A DNA stretch of 9,508 nt from Bacillota bacterium. Lineage in GTDB: Bacteria; Bacillota; Clostridia; Acetivibrionales; DTU013. The position numbers and the translations under genes are program-made. Location: NCBI GenBank assembly GCA_023435805.1, contig JAEZMC010000014.1, positions 1-9,508 on the forward strand, written 5' to 3'. The notes under the pieces are model-generated. The model had not been told where the DNA came from, did not search any database, and worked only from the letters and a program-made list of their open reading frames with translations. Shown here in pieces: positions 1 through 6,609 of this stretch; position 1 is the first letter of the stretch, and each line of letters opens with the position of its first letter.

Positions 1-2
1 AA

Positions 3-1157
3 ATGAAAAAAGTTGTAAGTATTATCCTTATGGTCATGTTGGCCGTGACAGTTTTTGCAGGCTGTTCAAACTCAGCCGGGAACGCAAACGAGATTAAAAT
101 CGGTATCAACTACGAGCTGTCCGGCGGTGTTGCAACCTATGGGCAGGCCTCGGTAGAAGGCATCGAGATGGCCATTGATGAAATCAATGCCGCAGGCGGT
201 ATTAACGGCAAGAAGATCGTTGCCGTCAAATACGACAACAAATCCGAGCCCGCCGAAGCAACTACGCTGGCGTCCAAGCTCATGACCCAGGACAAGGTGG
301 TAACCATCCTCGGTCCTGCAACCTCCGGCTCCTTTAAGGCGGAGATCCCCGTAGCTCTTAAGAACAAAATCCCCGTCATTTCCGGTTCTGCCACAGCAGA
401 CGACGTTACGGTGGATGATACCGGCGTGAAGGAATATGCATTCCGTATCTGTTTCAACGATTCCTACCAGGGAACCGCAATGGCTAATTATGCACTTTCC
501 AACCTTTCCAAGAAAAAAGCGGTTGTCATCATGGACAGCTCCAGCGATTACGGCAAGGGACTGGCTGAGAATTTCACCAAAACTTTTGAAGCAGGAGGCG
601 GCACAATTGTCGCAACGGAATCCTATGTGGCAAAAGATACGGACTTTAACGCTATCCTGACCAGCATCAAGGGTAAGGATTTCGATGTAATTTTCATACC
701 CGGTTATTATGAGGAAGCAGGCCTGATCATCAAGCAGGCACGTGATCTGGGAATCAACACGCCCATACTCGGTGCCGACGGATTTGATTCGCCGACTCTG
801 TTGGAGCTTGCCGGTGCTAAAGCCCTCAACGATATTTATTTCTCCAACCATTACTCCTCACTAGATGAAGATCCTCTGGTAGTCAAATTTATCGCAGACT
901 TCAAAGCTAAATACAACAAGGAACCCAACGCTTTCAATGCCCTGGGCTATGACCTCGCCAAGTTCGCTGCAGACGGCATCAGCCGCGCTGAAAAGCTGAA
1001 TGGCGAGTCAATCAAGGACGCTCTCAAAGCCACTACAGATTTCGCTGGCGTTACAGGTTCCTTTAGCGTGGATGAAAACCATAACCCAGTTAAAGCAATA
1101 GTTGTTATCGGTCTGAAAGACGGTGTACAGGCTACAAGCGAGAAAGTATCCAAATAG
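3..1157 (+). CDS. livJ: Branched-chain amino acid ABC transporter, substrate-binding lipoprotein (LivJ/LivK type)
   Basis: This is the extracellular binding protein that captures leucine, isoleucine, valine or a related amino acid and delivers it to the LivHMGF complex encoded just downstream. The 384-residue product begins with a basic n-region and hydrophobic core ending in a lipobox (FAGC, Cys21), so it is predicted to be a membrane-anchored lipoprotein. The mature part is a periplasmic-binding-protein type I fold (Peripla_BP_6 family). It opens with the typical GINYELSGG segment, then EGIEMAIDEINAAGGINGKK, the LGPATSGS ligand-binding loop near residue 100, and PVISGSATADDVT. The ATG lies two bases inside the window, so its ribosome binding site and promoter are not visible. 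A terminator follows the stop codon. Family and transporter role are secure from sequence and context. The exact ligand, and whether livJ, livK or braC is the best symbol, cannot be decided here. Confidence 0.93.
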   Translation: MKKVVSIILMVMLAVTVFAGCSNSAGNANEIKIGINYELSGGVATYGQASVEGIEMAIDEINAAGGINGKKIVAVKYDNKSEPAEATTLASKLMTQDKVVTILGPATSGSFKAEIPVALKNKIPVISGSATADDVTVDDTGVKEYAFRICFNDSYQGTAMANYALSNLSKKKAVVIMDSSSDYGKGLAENFTKTFEAGGGTIVATESYVAKDTDFNAILTSIKGKDFDVIFIPGYYEEAGLIIKQARDLGINTPILGADGFDSPTLLELAGAKALNDIYFSNHYSSLDEDPLVVKFIADFKAKYNKEPNAFNALGYDLAKFAADGISRAEKLNGESIKDALKATTDFAGVTGSFSVDENHNPVKAIVVIGLKDGVQATSEKVSK

Positions 1158-1183
1158 GATGGGCACGATGAAGTGAAATGACC

Positions 1184-1228
1184 GGTATAAGTGGGGGCAA
1201 TCCGTTGTCCCTGCTTATACCTGTTTTT
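1184..1228 (+). terminator. Intrinsic terminator between the binding-protein gene and livH
   Basis: A 17-bp continuous stem (1184-1200 with 1205-1221, including three G-U pairs) closes a TCCG loop and is followed by TGTTTTT. This is a textbook intrinsic terminator, 27 nt after the stop codon of the binding-protein gene. No clear sigma-A promoter is visible between it and livH, so partial readthrough is the likely mode. That would give more binding protein than membrane complex. A small CCGTT/AACGG hairpin with a 3-nt loop lies just beyond at 1241-1253 and has no T-run. Confidence 0.85.
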
Positions 1229-1303
1229 AAAGTAAATCTCCCGTTATGAACGGTAGTATGGAGCAAACAAATAAAGAGTGGCAAGTGAAAGAGGGGAAAA
1301 CTT

Positions 1304-2188
1304 TTGGAACAGTTTTTGCAACAGGTTATCAACGGTATTTCGTTAGGCAGCATCTATGCGCTGATTGCCCTGGGTTATACCATGGTATACGGCATTATCA
1401 AGCTGATCAATTTTGCACATTGTGATGTGTATATGATCGGTGCGTATGTGGGATATTTCTGCATGACTGCCCTGCATCTGGGATTTTTGCCGTCTTTATT
1501 GATTGCAATGGTGTTTTGCACCATACTGGGGGTTCTGATAGAAAAGATCGCATACAAGCCCTTGAGAAACGCAACGAGGATCGCGGTACTAATTACCGCA
1601 ATCGGTGTTTCATTGTTTCTGGAATATGGCACCATGTTTATCGTCAAGGCTAACGTACGCTCGTATCCTGCAATGACAGGCCTTCTGGCGGAGAAATTCC
1701 ATCTGGGAAGCATGGTGGTAACCATGCAGCAGGTTCTGATTGTAGGGATTACTGTGATATTGATGATTCTGCTGCAATTTATCGTAAAAAAGACAAGAAT
1801 CGGGAAGGCCATGCGTGCCGTCTCACTGGATAAGGACGCTGCACAGCTGATGGGCATCAGTGTGGATACCACCATTTCCTTTACTTTTGCTCTCGGTTCG
1901 GCGCTGGCAGGGGCCGCAGGCGTCCTGGTCGGAGTGTATTACAATTCCATCAACCCGCTAATGGGTGTCGTTCCGGGACTTAAAGCATTTGTAGCCGCAG
2001 TGTTCGGCGGTATAGGCCTCATACCCGGCGCAATGATCGGGGGATATTTCATCGGAGCCGTTGAGGTCTTTGTATCCGGTTACGGTAACTCCATGTACAG
2101 GGATGCGGTTGTGTTCGCCATTCTTATACTGATCCTCATCGTAAAACCGGCGGGATTACTTGGCAAAAATACGAGAGAGAAGGTGTAA
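1304..2188 (+). CDS. livH: Branched-chain amino acid ABC transporter, permease LivH
   Basis: This is one of the two integral membrane subunits that form the translocation path of the BCAA importer. The 294-residue protein is strongly hydrophobic (BPD_transp_2 family). It has the N-terminal LivH signature around residues 30-48 (GIIKLINFAH then MIGAY), a cytoplasmic EAA-like coupling loop at about 171-185 (RAVSLDKDAAQLMGI), and the conserved GLKAFVAAVFGGIG segment at 225-238. Its length is normal for the family. Translation is called from TTG at 1304 because GAGGGG (1291-1296) sits 7 nt upstream and the next residues match the usual LivH N-terminus. It lies 2 nt before livM, so the two are probably translationally coupled. 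Confidence 0.95.
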   Translation: MEQFLQQVINGISLGSIYALIALGYTMVYGIIKLINFAHCDVYMIGAYVGYFCMTALHLGFLPSLLIAMVFCTILGVLIEKIAYKPLRNATRIAVLITAIGVSLFLEYGTMFIVKANVRSYPAMTGLLAEKFHLGSMVVTMQQVLIVGITVILMILLQFIVKKTRIGKAMRAVSLDKDAAQLMGISVDTTISFTFALGSALAGAAGVLVGVYYNSINPLMGVVPGLKAFVAAVFGGIGLIPGAMIGGYFIGAVEVFVSGYGNSMYRDAVVFAILILILIVKPAGLLGKNTREKV

Positions 2189-2190
2189 TT

Positions 2191-3159
2191 GTGAAAAGAT
2201 TTTTCGAGATTCGCGGAATGAAATTGATCGTCTCACTGGCGCTCACCTTCGCTGTTATTCAGCTTCTGATCTCCGCCAATATCATCACTGATTATCTGCA
2301 GGCAACGTTGGCCACTATCTGCATCAATATCATACTGGCAGTCAGCTTGAACCTGATCACCGGCTTTACCGGTCAGTTTTCACTGGGACATGCCGGCTTT
2401 ATGTCAATCGGCGCATATGTTTGTGCGTTGATCACCTTGCGTATTCCCACCTTGCCTGGATTCATCCTCGGCGTGTTTGCCGGTGCGGCTACAGCCGCCT
2501 TGATCGGGTGTCTGGTCGGACTTCCGACATTGCGTCTGCGCGGCGACTACCTAGCCATTGCAACCCTCGGCATGTCGGAGATCATCCGTATTGTCTTCCT
2601 GAATATGAAGATTACGAACGGAGCAGCAGGATTAAACGGCATTCCCCAATTTGTAAACTGGGTATGGCTGTTCATATTCACCGCCGGTACGGTCCTGGTC
2701 ATCAGCAACTTTTTGAAATCAACCCACGGGCGTGCCTGCATTTCCATCCGTGAGGATGAGATTGCGGCAGAAGCAATGGGTATCAATACAACGAAATACA
2801 AGGTTACCGCCTTTACGATCGGAGCGTTTTGTGCGGGAATTGCAGGCGCCCTCTATGCATCGTATTTCTATTTTCTCAAGCCGGACCTCTTCGGTTTTCT
2901 AAAGTCCATCGACGTTCTTGTCATCGTCGTTCTGGGCGGGCTTGGAAGTATTTCGGGCTCTATTCTGGCGGCTGTTTTACTTGCCCTGATTTCCACTTAC
3001 CTGCAGTCCTTCCCGGAAATACGCATGATTCTGTACTCGCTGCTGCTGATCATCATCATGATATTCCGGCCGCAGGGCTTGATGGGCTCCAGGGAGATTT
3101 CCCTTTCCGTATTTAAAAAGCTGGGAAGCCATTTTACATCCAGGAAGGGGAGGGTCTAG
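2191..3159 (+). CDS. livM: Branched-chain amino acid ABC transporter, permease LivM
   Basis: This is the second membrane subunit of the BCAA importer and the partner of LivH. The 322-residue protein begins at GTG, 2 nt after the livH stop, with a purine-rich AGAGAAGG site inside the end of livH. Family landmarks are GQFSLGHAGF at residues 61-70, the coupling-loop region around 180-200 (SIREDEIAAEAMGI), and VVLGGLGSISGS at about 246-257 near the last membrane helices. The C-terminus is a basic cytoplasmic tail of about 20 residues. Length and motifs are ordinary for Firmicutes LivM. livG follows after 3 nt. Confidence 0.95.
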   Translation: MKRFFEIRGMKLIVSLALTFAVIQLLISANIITDYLQATLATICINIILAVSLNLITGFTGQFSLGHAGFMSIGAYVCALITLRIPTLPGFILGVFAGAATAALIGCLVGLPTLRLRGDYLAIATLGMSEIIRIVFLNMKITNGAAGLNGIPQFVNWVWLFIFTAGTVLVISNFLKSTHGRACISIREDEIAAEAMGINTTKYKVTAFTIGAFCAGIAGALYASYFYFLKPDLFGFLKSIDVLVIVVLGGLGSISGSILAAVLLALISTYLQSFPEIRMILYSLLLIIIMIFRPQGLMGSREISLSVFKKLGSHFTSRKGRV

Positions 3160-3162
3160 GTT

Positions 3163-3948
3163 ATGTCGATATTAAGCGTAAAAAAGTTAACCAAATCCTT
3201 TGGCGGATTGACAGCCGTATCCAACGTCAATATGGAACTGAACCAGGGTGAGCTGGTTGGGTTGATTGGACCCAACGGCGCGGGGAAAACCACCGTATTT
3301 AATCTTCTGACTGGTGTTTACGTGCCAACCACCGGGACGATTACATTGTACCGGGACGGTGCAGAAAAGACGCTCCAGGGCTTAAAACCCTATACCATAT
3401 GCAAGGCGGGGCTGGGACGCACTTTTCAGAACATTAGGCTGTTCAAGGATTTGACGGTATTGGACAATGTACGTATTGCCATGCATAAAAATGTAAGATA
3501 TGGATTTGCCGCAAGCTTTTTGCACCTGCCGTCATACCGCAGGGAAGAGAAGAAGCTGACGGAAGAAAGCATTGAACTGCTGCGGATTTTTAAGCTGGAT
3601 CATAAAAAGGACGAATTTGCCAAGAACCTTCCCTATGGAGAGCAACGTCATCTGGAGATAGCGCGTGCTCTTGCCACCAATCCGACCCTGCTGCTGCTTG
3701 ATGAGCCTGCTGCCGGTATGAATCCCGCAGAAACGGCGCAATTAACGGAATTGATCAGGTGGATAAGGGAAGAATTCAAGCTGACCATACTTTTGATTGA
3801 ACACGATATGTCGCTGGTCATGAAGATTTGCGAACGGATTTATGTGCTTGATTACGGCGTCATCATCGCCAACGGGACGCCTGATGAGATCAGGACGAAT
3901 AAGCGGGTTATAGAAGCCTATCTGGGGGAGGATATCAACAATGCTTGA
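3163..3948 (+). CDS. livG: Branched-chain amino acid ABC transporter, ATP-binding protein LivG
   Basis: This is a cytoplasmic ATPase subunit that pairs with LivF to power amino acid import. The 261-residue protein has Walker A GPNGAGKTT at residues 36-44, Q-loop Gln89, the LivG-type divergent signature PYGEQ near 157-161 in place of LSGGQ, Walker B LLLLDEP at 176-182, and the switch histidine His214 (IEHDMSLVM). The long insert between the Q-loop and the signature, and the AGMNP that follows Walker B, are typical of LivG. The ATG is 3 nt after the livM stop, with a GGAAGGGGAGGG site upstream. The last 8 nt overlap livF, which suggests coupled translation of the two ATPases. Confidence 0.96.
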   Translation: MSILSVKKLTKSFGGLTAVSNVNMELNQGELVGLIGPNGAGKTTVFNLLTGVYVPTTGTITLYRDGAEKTLQGLKPYTICKAGLGRTFQNIRLFKDLTVLDNVRIAMHKNVRYGFAASFLHLPSYRREEKKLTEESIELLRIFKLDHKKDEFAKNLPYGEQRHLEIARALATNPTLLLLDEPAAGMNPAETAQLTELIRWIREEFKLTILLIEHDMSLVMKICERIYVLDYGVIIANGTPDEIRTNKRVIEAYLGEDINNA

Positions 3949-4645
3949 AATCAATAATATCGATGTGCATTTCGGCGTGATTCATGCCCTCAAAGGAATA
4001 TCCTTTACCGTAAAGGACGGAGAGATCGTCACACTGATAGGGGCCAACGGCGCCGGTAAAACAACAACGCTGCGCACAATCTCCGGTTTGAAAAAACCTA
4101 CAAAGGGTACTATTGTAATGGACGGGAAGGACATTACCGGCACCTCCGCCCAGGAGAGGGTGAAAATGGGTATTTCTCATGTACCGGAAGGCCGCCGTGT
4201 GTTTTCAACCATGACTGTGCTGGAAAATCTGGAACTGGGCGCCTATCTGCGAAGTGACAAGGCAGGTGTAGCAAAGGACCTGAAAATGGTTTATGAACGT
4301 TTTCCGATCCTTTCAGACAGGAAGAAGCAGGCTGCAGGTACGCTGTCAGGCGGCGAGCAGCAGATGCTGGCCATAGGCCGTGCGCTGATGAGCCGGCCCA
4401 GGATACTTTTCCTTGATGAACCGTCCATGGGGCTTGCACCGATTCTTGTTCAGGAGATATTCAATATCATCCGGGATATCAACAAGGCAGGAACGACGAT
4501 CCTGCTTGTAGAGCAAAATGCAAGCATGGCGCTTCAGGTTGCAAGCCAGGCCTATGTTATGGAAACCGGATCCATCGTCCTGTCCGGATCGGGAGCCGAA
4601 CTGATGCAGAGCGAGGATATTAAAAAAGCATATTTAGGAGGTTAG
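3941..4645 (+). CDS. livF: Branched-chain amino acid ABC transporter, ATP-binding protein LivF
   Basis: This is the second ATPase of the BCAA importer and forms a heterodimer with LivG. The 234-residue protein carries Walker A GANGAGKTT (34-42), a canonical LSGGEQ signature (135-140) and Walker B ILFLDEP (155-161). At the switch-histidine position it has Gln192 (VEQNAS); this substitution is usual in LivF and does not indicate inactivation. VPEGRRVF at 81-88 is another LivF hallmark. The start ATG overlaps the end of livG, preceded by GGGGGAGG inside livG. The last codons of livF contain the AGGAGG ribosome binding site of the next gene. Confidence 0.96.
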   Translation: MLEINNIDVHFGVIHALKGISFTVKDGEIVTLIGANGAGKTTTLRTISGLKKPTKGTIVMDGKDITGTSAQERVKMGISHVPEGRRVFSTMTVLENLELGAYLRSDKAGVAKDLKMVYERFPILSDRKKQAAGTLSGGEQQMLAIGRALMSRPRILFLDEPSMGLAPILVQEIFNIIRDINKAGTTILLVEQNASMALQVASQAYVMETGSIVLSGSGAELMQSEDIKKAYLGG

Positions 4646-4649
4646 AACG

Positions 4650-5291
4650 ATGTTTGTAAAAAACAAGATGACAACCAATCCATTTATCATTTCCCCGGAC
4701 CACACGATTCCGGATGCACATGAAATCATGACGCAACACAACATCAGACGACTTCCGGTAATGAAAAACGGGAAACTGGTAGGAATCGTATCAAGAGAAG
4801 ACATTGAACGTGCTTCCCCTTCCAAGGCGACGACGTTCAGTATGGGAGAAATCACCTATTTGCTGGCCAAAACAAAAATCAGCATGATTATGACAAAGAA
4901 CCCTGTCACTATTTCACAGAACGCACTTCTGGAAGAAGCCGCATTACTGATGCGGGATAACGGCATAAGCTTTCTGCCGGTCCTGGATGATAGCAGGCTT
5001 GTGGGAATTATTACAGAAAGTGACATATTCGATTCCTTCATTGAGCTGCTGGGCTTCCGTGAACCCGGCACGCGGCTTACGATTGAAGCGGACGATGCGC
5101 CGGGCATCATGTCAAGCCTGACCAGCATCATCGGCAACTACGGGGCGAATATCACCCATGTGGCGGTTTATCGCGGCAGCAGCGGGAAAAGTGCCATTGT
5201 AATCGGCATCAATTCGCTCAATACGTCCGATATTGAAAAATCTATCGAAGGACAGGGCTTTAAAATACTTTACAAGCTGCAAAACAAATAA
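4650..5291 (+). CDS. CBS-pair plus ACT domain protein (AcuB-like), putative ligand sensor of the BCAA transport operon
   Basis: This 213-residue soluble protein has two CBS motifs (about residues 7-58 and 78-134) and an ACT domain (about 141-210). CBS pairs usually bind adenosine nucleotides such as AMP, ATP or S-adenosylmethionine. ACT domains usually bind amino acids and control enzymes or regulators. The CBS signatures are visible as RRLPVMKNGKLVGIVSREDI and SFLPVLDDSRLVGIITESDI. The ACT part runs through TIEADDAPGIMSSLTSI to a final predicted beta strand. A strong AGGAGG (4636-4641) inside the end of livF lies 8 nt before the ATG. Similar proteins are often called AcuB after a Bacillus acetoin-utilisation gene, but nothing here points to acetoin. 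From its place between livF and azlC I infer that it links cellular energy state and amino acid level to BCAA transport. No DNA-binding or catalytic domain is seen. Confidence 0.85.
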   Translation: MFVKNKMTTNPFIISPDHTIPDAHEIMTQHNIRRLPVMKNGKLVGIVSREDIERASPSKATTFSMGEITYLLAKTKISMIMTKNPVTISQNALLEEAALLMRDNGISFLPVLDDSRLVGIITESDIFDSFIELLGFREPGTRLTIEADDAPGIMSSLTSIIGNYGANITHVAVYRGSSGKSAIVIGINSLNTSDIEKSIEGQGFKILYKLQNK

Positions 5292-5296
5292 TCTGT

Positions 5297-5301
5297 GGGA
5301 G
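5297..5301 (+). promoter_or_regulatory. Ribosome binding site that decides the azlC start
   Basis: GGGAG lies 8 nt before GTG 5310. It favours that codon over the upstream in-frame GTG at 5295, which the site itself overlaps. Confidence 0.6.
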
Positions 5302-5309
5302 CTATCAAA

Positions 5310-6014
5310 GTGAATAAAAGAAGTGAAGCGCTGAAGGCGGCAATTCCCCTGACGCTTCCGGTTTTTGCCGGATTTACCTTTCTGGGGATCGCCTACGGAG
5401 TTTTAATGAACAGCAAGGGCTATGGTACCGGCTGGATTTTATTAATGAGCTGCCTGGTATTTGCCGGTTCTGCACAGTACGTAGCAGTCACCTTGCTTAC
5501 ATCGGCGTTTAATCCTATCTATGCCCTGCTTTTGACCCTTGTGGTGAATGCAAGGCATTTGTTTTATGGTATATCCATGTTGGATAAATACAAGGGTACG
5601 GGCTGGTTCAAGCCGTACCTTATTTTTGGCATGTGTGACGAAACCTTTTCCGTAATTTGTGCAGCAAAGCCCCCGGAAGGGGTGGACCGTAAATGGTTCA
5701 TGTTTTTCATTACGCTGCTGAATCATTGCTACTGGGTACTGGGGTCGGTTCTCGGCGGACTTCTGGGTTCCATGGTTTCTTTCAATACAAAAGGCCTTGA
5801 TTTTGTATTAACAGCGCTTTTTGTCGTGATATTTCTCGGGCAGTGGAAGAGTCAAAAAAACCACATACCCGCTATTACAGGTGTGGCATGTTCGGTCATA
5901 TGCCTGTTGGTTTTCGGCCCCGGCAAATTTATCATCCCGTCCATGGCGGCCATACTGGTCGTACTGACAGCGTTGCACGGGAAAATGGAGGAGGAGGGAT
6001 CGCAATGCAATTGA
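5310..6014 (+). CDS. azlC: Branched-chain amino acid exporter, large subunit AzlC
   Basis: AzlC with AzlD forms a membrane exporter for branched-chain amino acids and analogues such as azaleucine; the pair is related to BrnFE of Corynebacterium. The 234-residue product is hydrophobic and shows AzlC landmarks FAGSAQY (51-57), NARHLFYG (80-87) and DETFS (110-114). I chose the GTG at 5310 because GGGAG (5297-5301) lies 8 nt upstream and the resulting MNKRSEALKAA N-terminus looks like other AzlC proteins. An in-frame GTG at 5295 would add five residues but overlaps that binding site and has none of its own. The gene begins 18 nt after the CBS-ACT gene and overlaps azlD by 10 nt. Confidence 0.92.
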   Translation: MNKRSEALKAAIPLTLPVFAGFTFLGIAYGVLMNSKGYGTGWILLMSCLVFAGSAQYVAVTLLTSAFNPIYALLLTLVVNARHLFYGISMLDKYKGTGWFKPYLIFGMCDETFSVICAAKPPEGVDRKWFMFFITLLNHCYWVLGSVLGGLLGSMVSFNTKGLDFVLTALFVVIFLGQWKSQKNHIPAITGVACSVICLLVFGPGKFIIPSMAAILVVLTALHGKMEEEGSQCN

Positions 6015-6334
6015 CGGACGCCCAGGCAATTGTTACTATTTCCATGGTAGCCCTGGGGACGATAATAACGAGATTTTTGCCCTTTCTTGTCTTTCGTCGG
6101 AAAAGCCACCCGCCCATTACCTATTTGGGGAAGGTGCTGCCGTATGCAGCGATAGGCCTGCTGGTAGTGTACTGTCTGAAAGGGGTCAGCCTGACCTCTT
6201 CGCCCTTCGGACTTCCTGAGGCGATCGCCATACTCTGCATCATTGCGCTCCACCTATGGAAAAACAATGTACTTCTCAGTATCGGCGCCGGAACGGCCGT
6301 TTATATGGCACTGGTCCAGTATGTATTCATATAG
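6005..6334 (+). CDS. azlD: Branched-chain amino acid exporter, small subunit AzlD
   Basis: This is the small membrane partner of AzlC. The 109-residue protein has about four hydrophobic segments and AzlD landmarks RFLPF (23-27), LPYAAIGLLVV (45-55) and the C-terminal W-K-N-N-LLSI-GT-YM pattern (85-101). The ATG at 6005 is set by GGAGGG (5993-5998), 6 nt upstream. The frame stays open upstream to 5843, but that part overlaps azlC and does not resemble AzlD. The 10-nt overlap with azlC indicates coupled translation. It is the last gene before a terminator-like hairpin. Confidence 0.92.
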   Translation: MQLTDAQAIVTISMVALGTIITRFLPFLVFRRKSHPPITYLGKVLPYAAIGLLVVYCLKGVSLTSSPFGLPEAIAILCIIALHLWKNNVLLSIGAGTAVYMALVQYVFI

Positions 6335-6397
6335 GCGCCGCCTGACGGGTCAGAGGGCTGAGACAGATATCATATTAACTGAATGCTGTCAGAAAAA

Positions 6398-6425
6398 ATG
6401 CAGGAAATCCTGCATAATATTTTTT
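6398..6425 (+). terminator. Intrinsic terminator after azlD
   Basis: A 7-bp stem (ATGCAGG at 6398-6404, CCTGCAT at 6409-6415) with an AAAT loop is followed by AATATTTTTT. An A-run upstream of the stem could pair with part of the T-run and make it work in both directions. It closes the BCAA operon 63 nt after the azlD stop and lies just upstream of the next promoter. Confidence 0.75.
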
Positions 6426-6432
6426 AAGGGTA

Positions 6433-6461
6433 TTGACAAACAAATGATACTATGGCAAAAT
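6433..6461 (+). promoter_or_regulatory. Sigma-A type promoter of the ABC-2 exporter operon
   Basis: A perfect TTGACA -35 box (6433-6438) is followed by a 17-bp spacer and CAAAAT (6456-6461, four of six matches to TATAAT). A TGG directly upstream supplies an extended -10. Transcription would start near 6467-6469. This leaves a leader of about 140 nt before the ATPase start at 6610. Confidence 0.72.
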
Positions 6462-6467
6462 ATCTCA

Positions 6468-6580
6468 AAAGGTGAGTATGCTTAAGAGTATCGGGCTTGA
6501 GCGGCATAGGGACCGGTGGTCCTACACGAAGGGATGGAACCCTGCGGAGTCACTGCTAATGGTGAAACTGCGGGGTTTTT
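6468..6580 (+). promoter_or_regulatory. Structured 5' leader with terminator: riboswitch or attenuator of unrecognised class
   Basis: The transcribed leader can form a series of hairpins. Hairpin A pairs 6478-6486 with 6496-6500 and 6504-6507, nine pairs with a 3-nt bulge (6501-6503) and a 9-nt loop. Hairpin B pairs 6508-6514 with 6518-6523 around a GGT loop with one bulged G (6511). Hairpin C pairs AGGG 6530-6533 with CCCT 6540-6543 around ATGGAA. A weaker CTCA/TGAG hairpin sits at the very 5' end. The strand 6540-6543 used by hairpin C is also part of the terminator stem at 6538-6580, so the two are mutually exclusive; TAGGG at 6507-6511 could also pair there. This switch layout, between a good promoter and an exporter operon, suggests ligand-controlled termination. 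The pairings are read from sequence; the regulatory role is inferred. I do not recognise a known aptamer family. Confidence 0.6.
6538..6580 (+). terminator. Leader terminator upstream of the ABC-2 ATPase gene
   Basis: An 8-bp stem (6538-6545 with 6570-6577, one G-U pair) encloses an inner stem (AGT 6548-6550 with ACT 6567-6569, then CACT 6551-6554 with GGTG 6561-6564). A T-run at 6576-6580 follows. It ends about 30 nt before the ATPase start codon and precedes its ribosome binding site. It therefore acts, if at all, as a conditional terminator of the leader and not as an end-of-gene signal. Confidence 0.7.
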
Positions 6581-6596
6581 ATACGTTTTGGAGGAT

Positions 6597-6602
6597 GGAG
6601 GG
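6597..6602 (+). promoter_or_regulatory. Ribosome binding site that decides the ABC-2 ATPase start
   Basis: GGAGGG lies 7 nt before ATG 6610. It supports that start over the longer open frame that reaches back through the leader to 6472. Confidence 0.7.
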
Positions 6603-6609
6603 ATATGCT

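Noticed and set aside
72..851. A 259-codon open frame on the minus strand.
   Set aside because: It lies entirely inside the well-supported binding-protein gene, gives a Cys-rich low-quality protein, and has no matching motifs or neighbours.
4571..4581. Loss of the switch histidine in LivF (Gln192) as a sign of an inactive ATPase.
   Set aside because: Gln at this position (VEQN) is the usual state in LivF proteins.
6468..6480. AAGGTGAG at the leader 5' end recalls the M-box (Mg2+ riboswitch) AGGTGAGGCTCCTA motif.
   Set aside because: The rest of the M-box core (GCTCCTA and the GCTGCC/CCAATGGG region) is absent.
6525..6545. AAGGGATGGAACCCTGCGG looks a little like the T-box antiterminator sequence.
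   Set aside because: It does not match the conserved AGGGTGGNACCGCG, and there is no room for a T-box Stem I with a specifier loop.
6472..6609. A 46-codon N-terminal extension of the ABC-2 ATPase from GTG 6472 or ATG 6478, which has AAAAGGTGAG just upstream.
   Set aside because: The stretch is full of RNA hairpins and a terminator and does not resemble the family N-terminus. ATG 6610 has a well-spaced GGAGGG. A translated leader peptide is unlikely because the frame runs into the ATPase without a stop.
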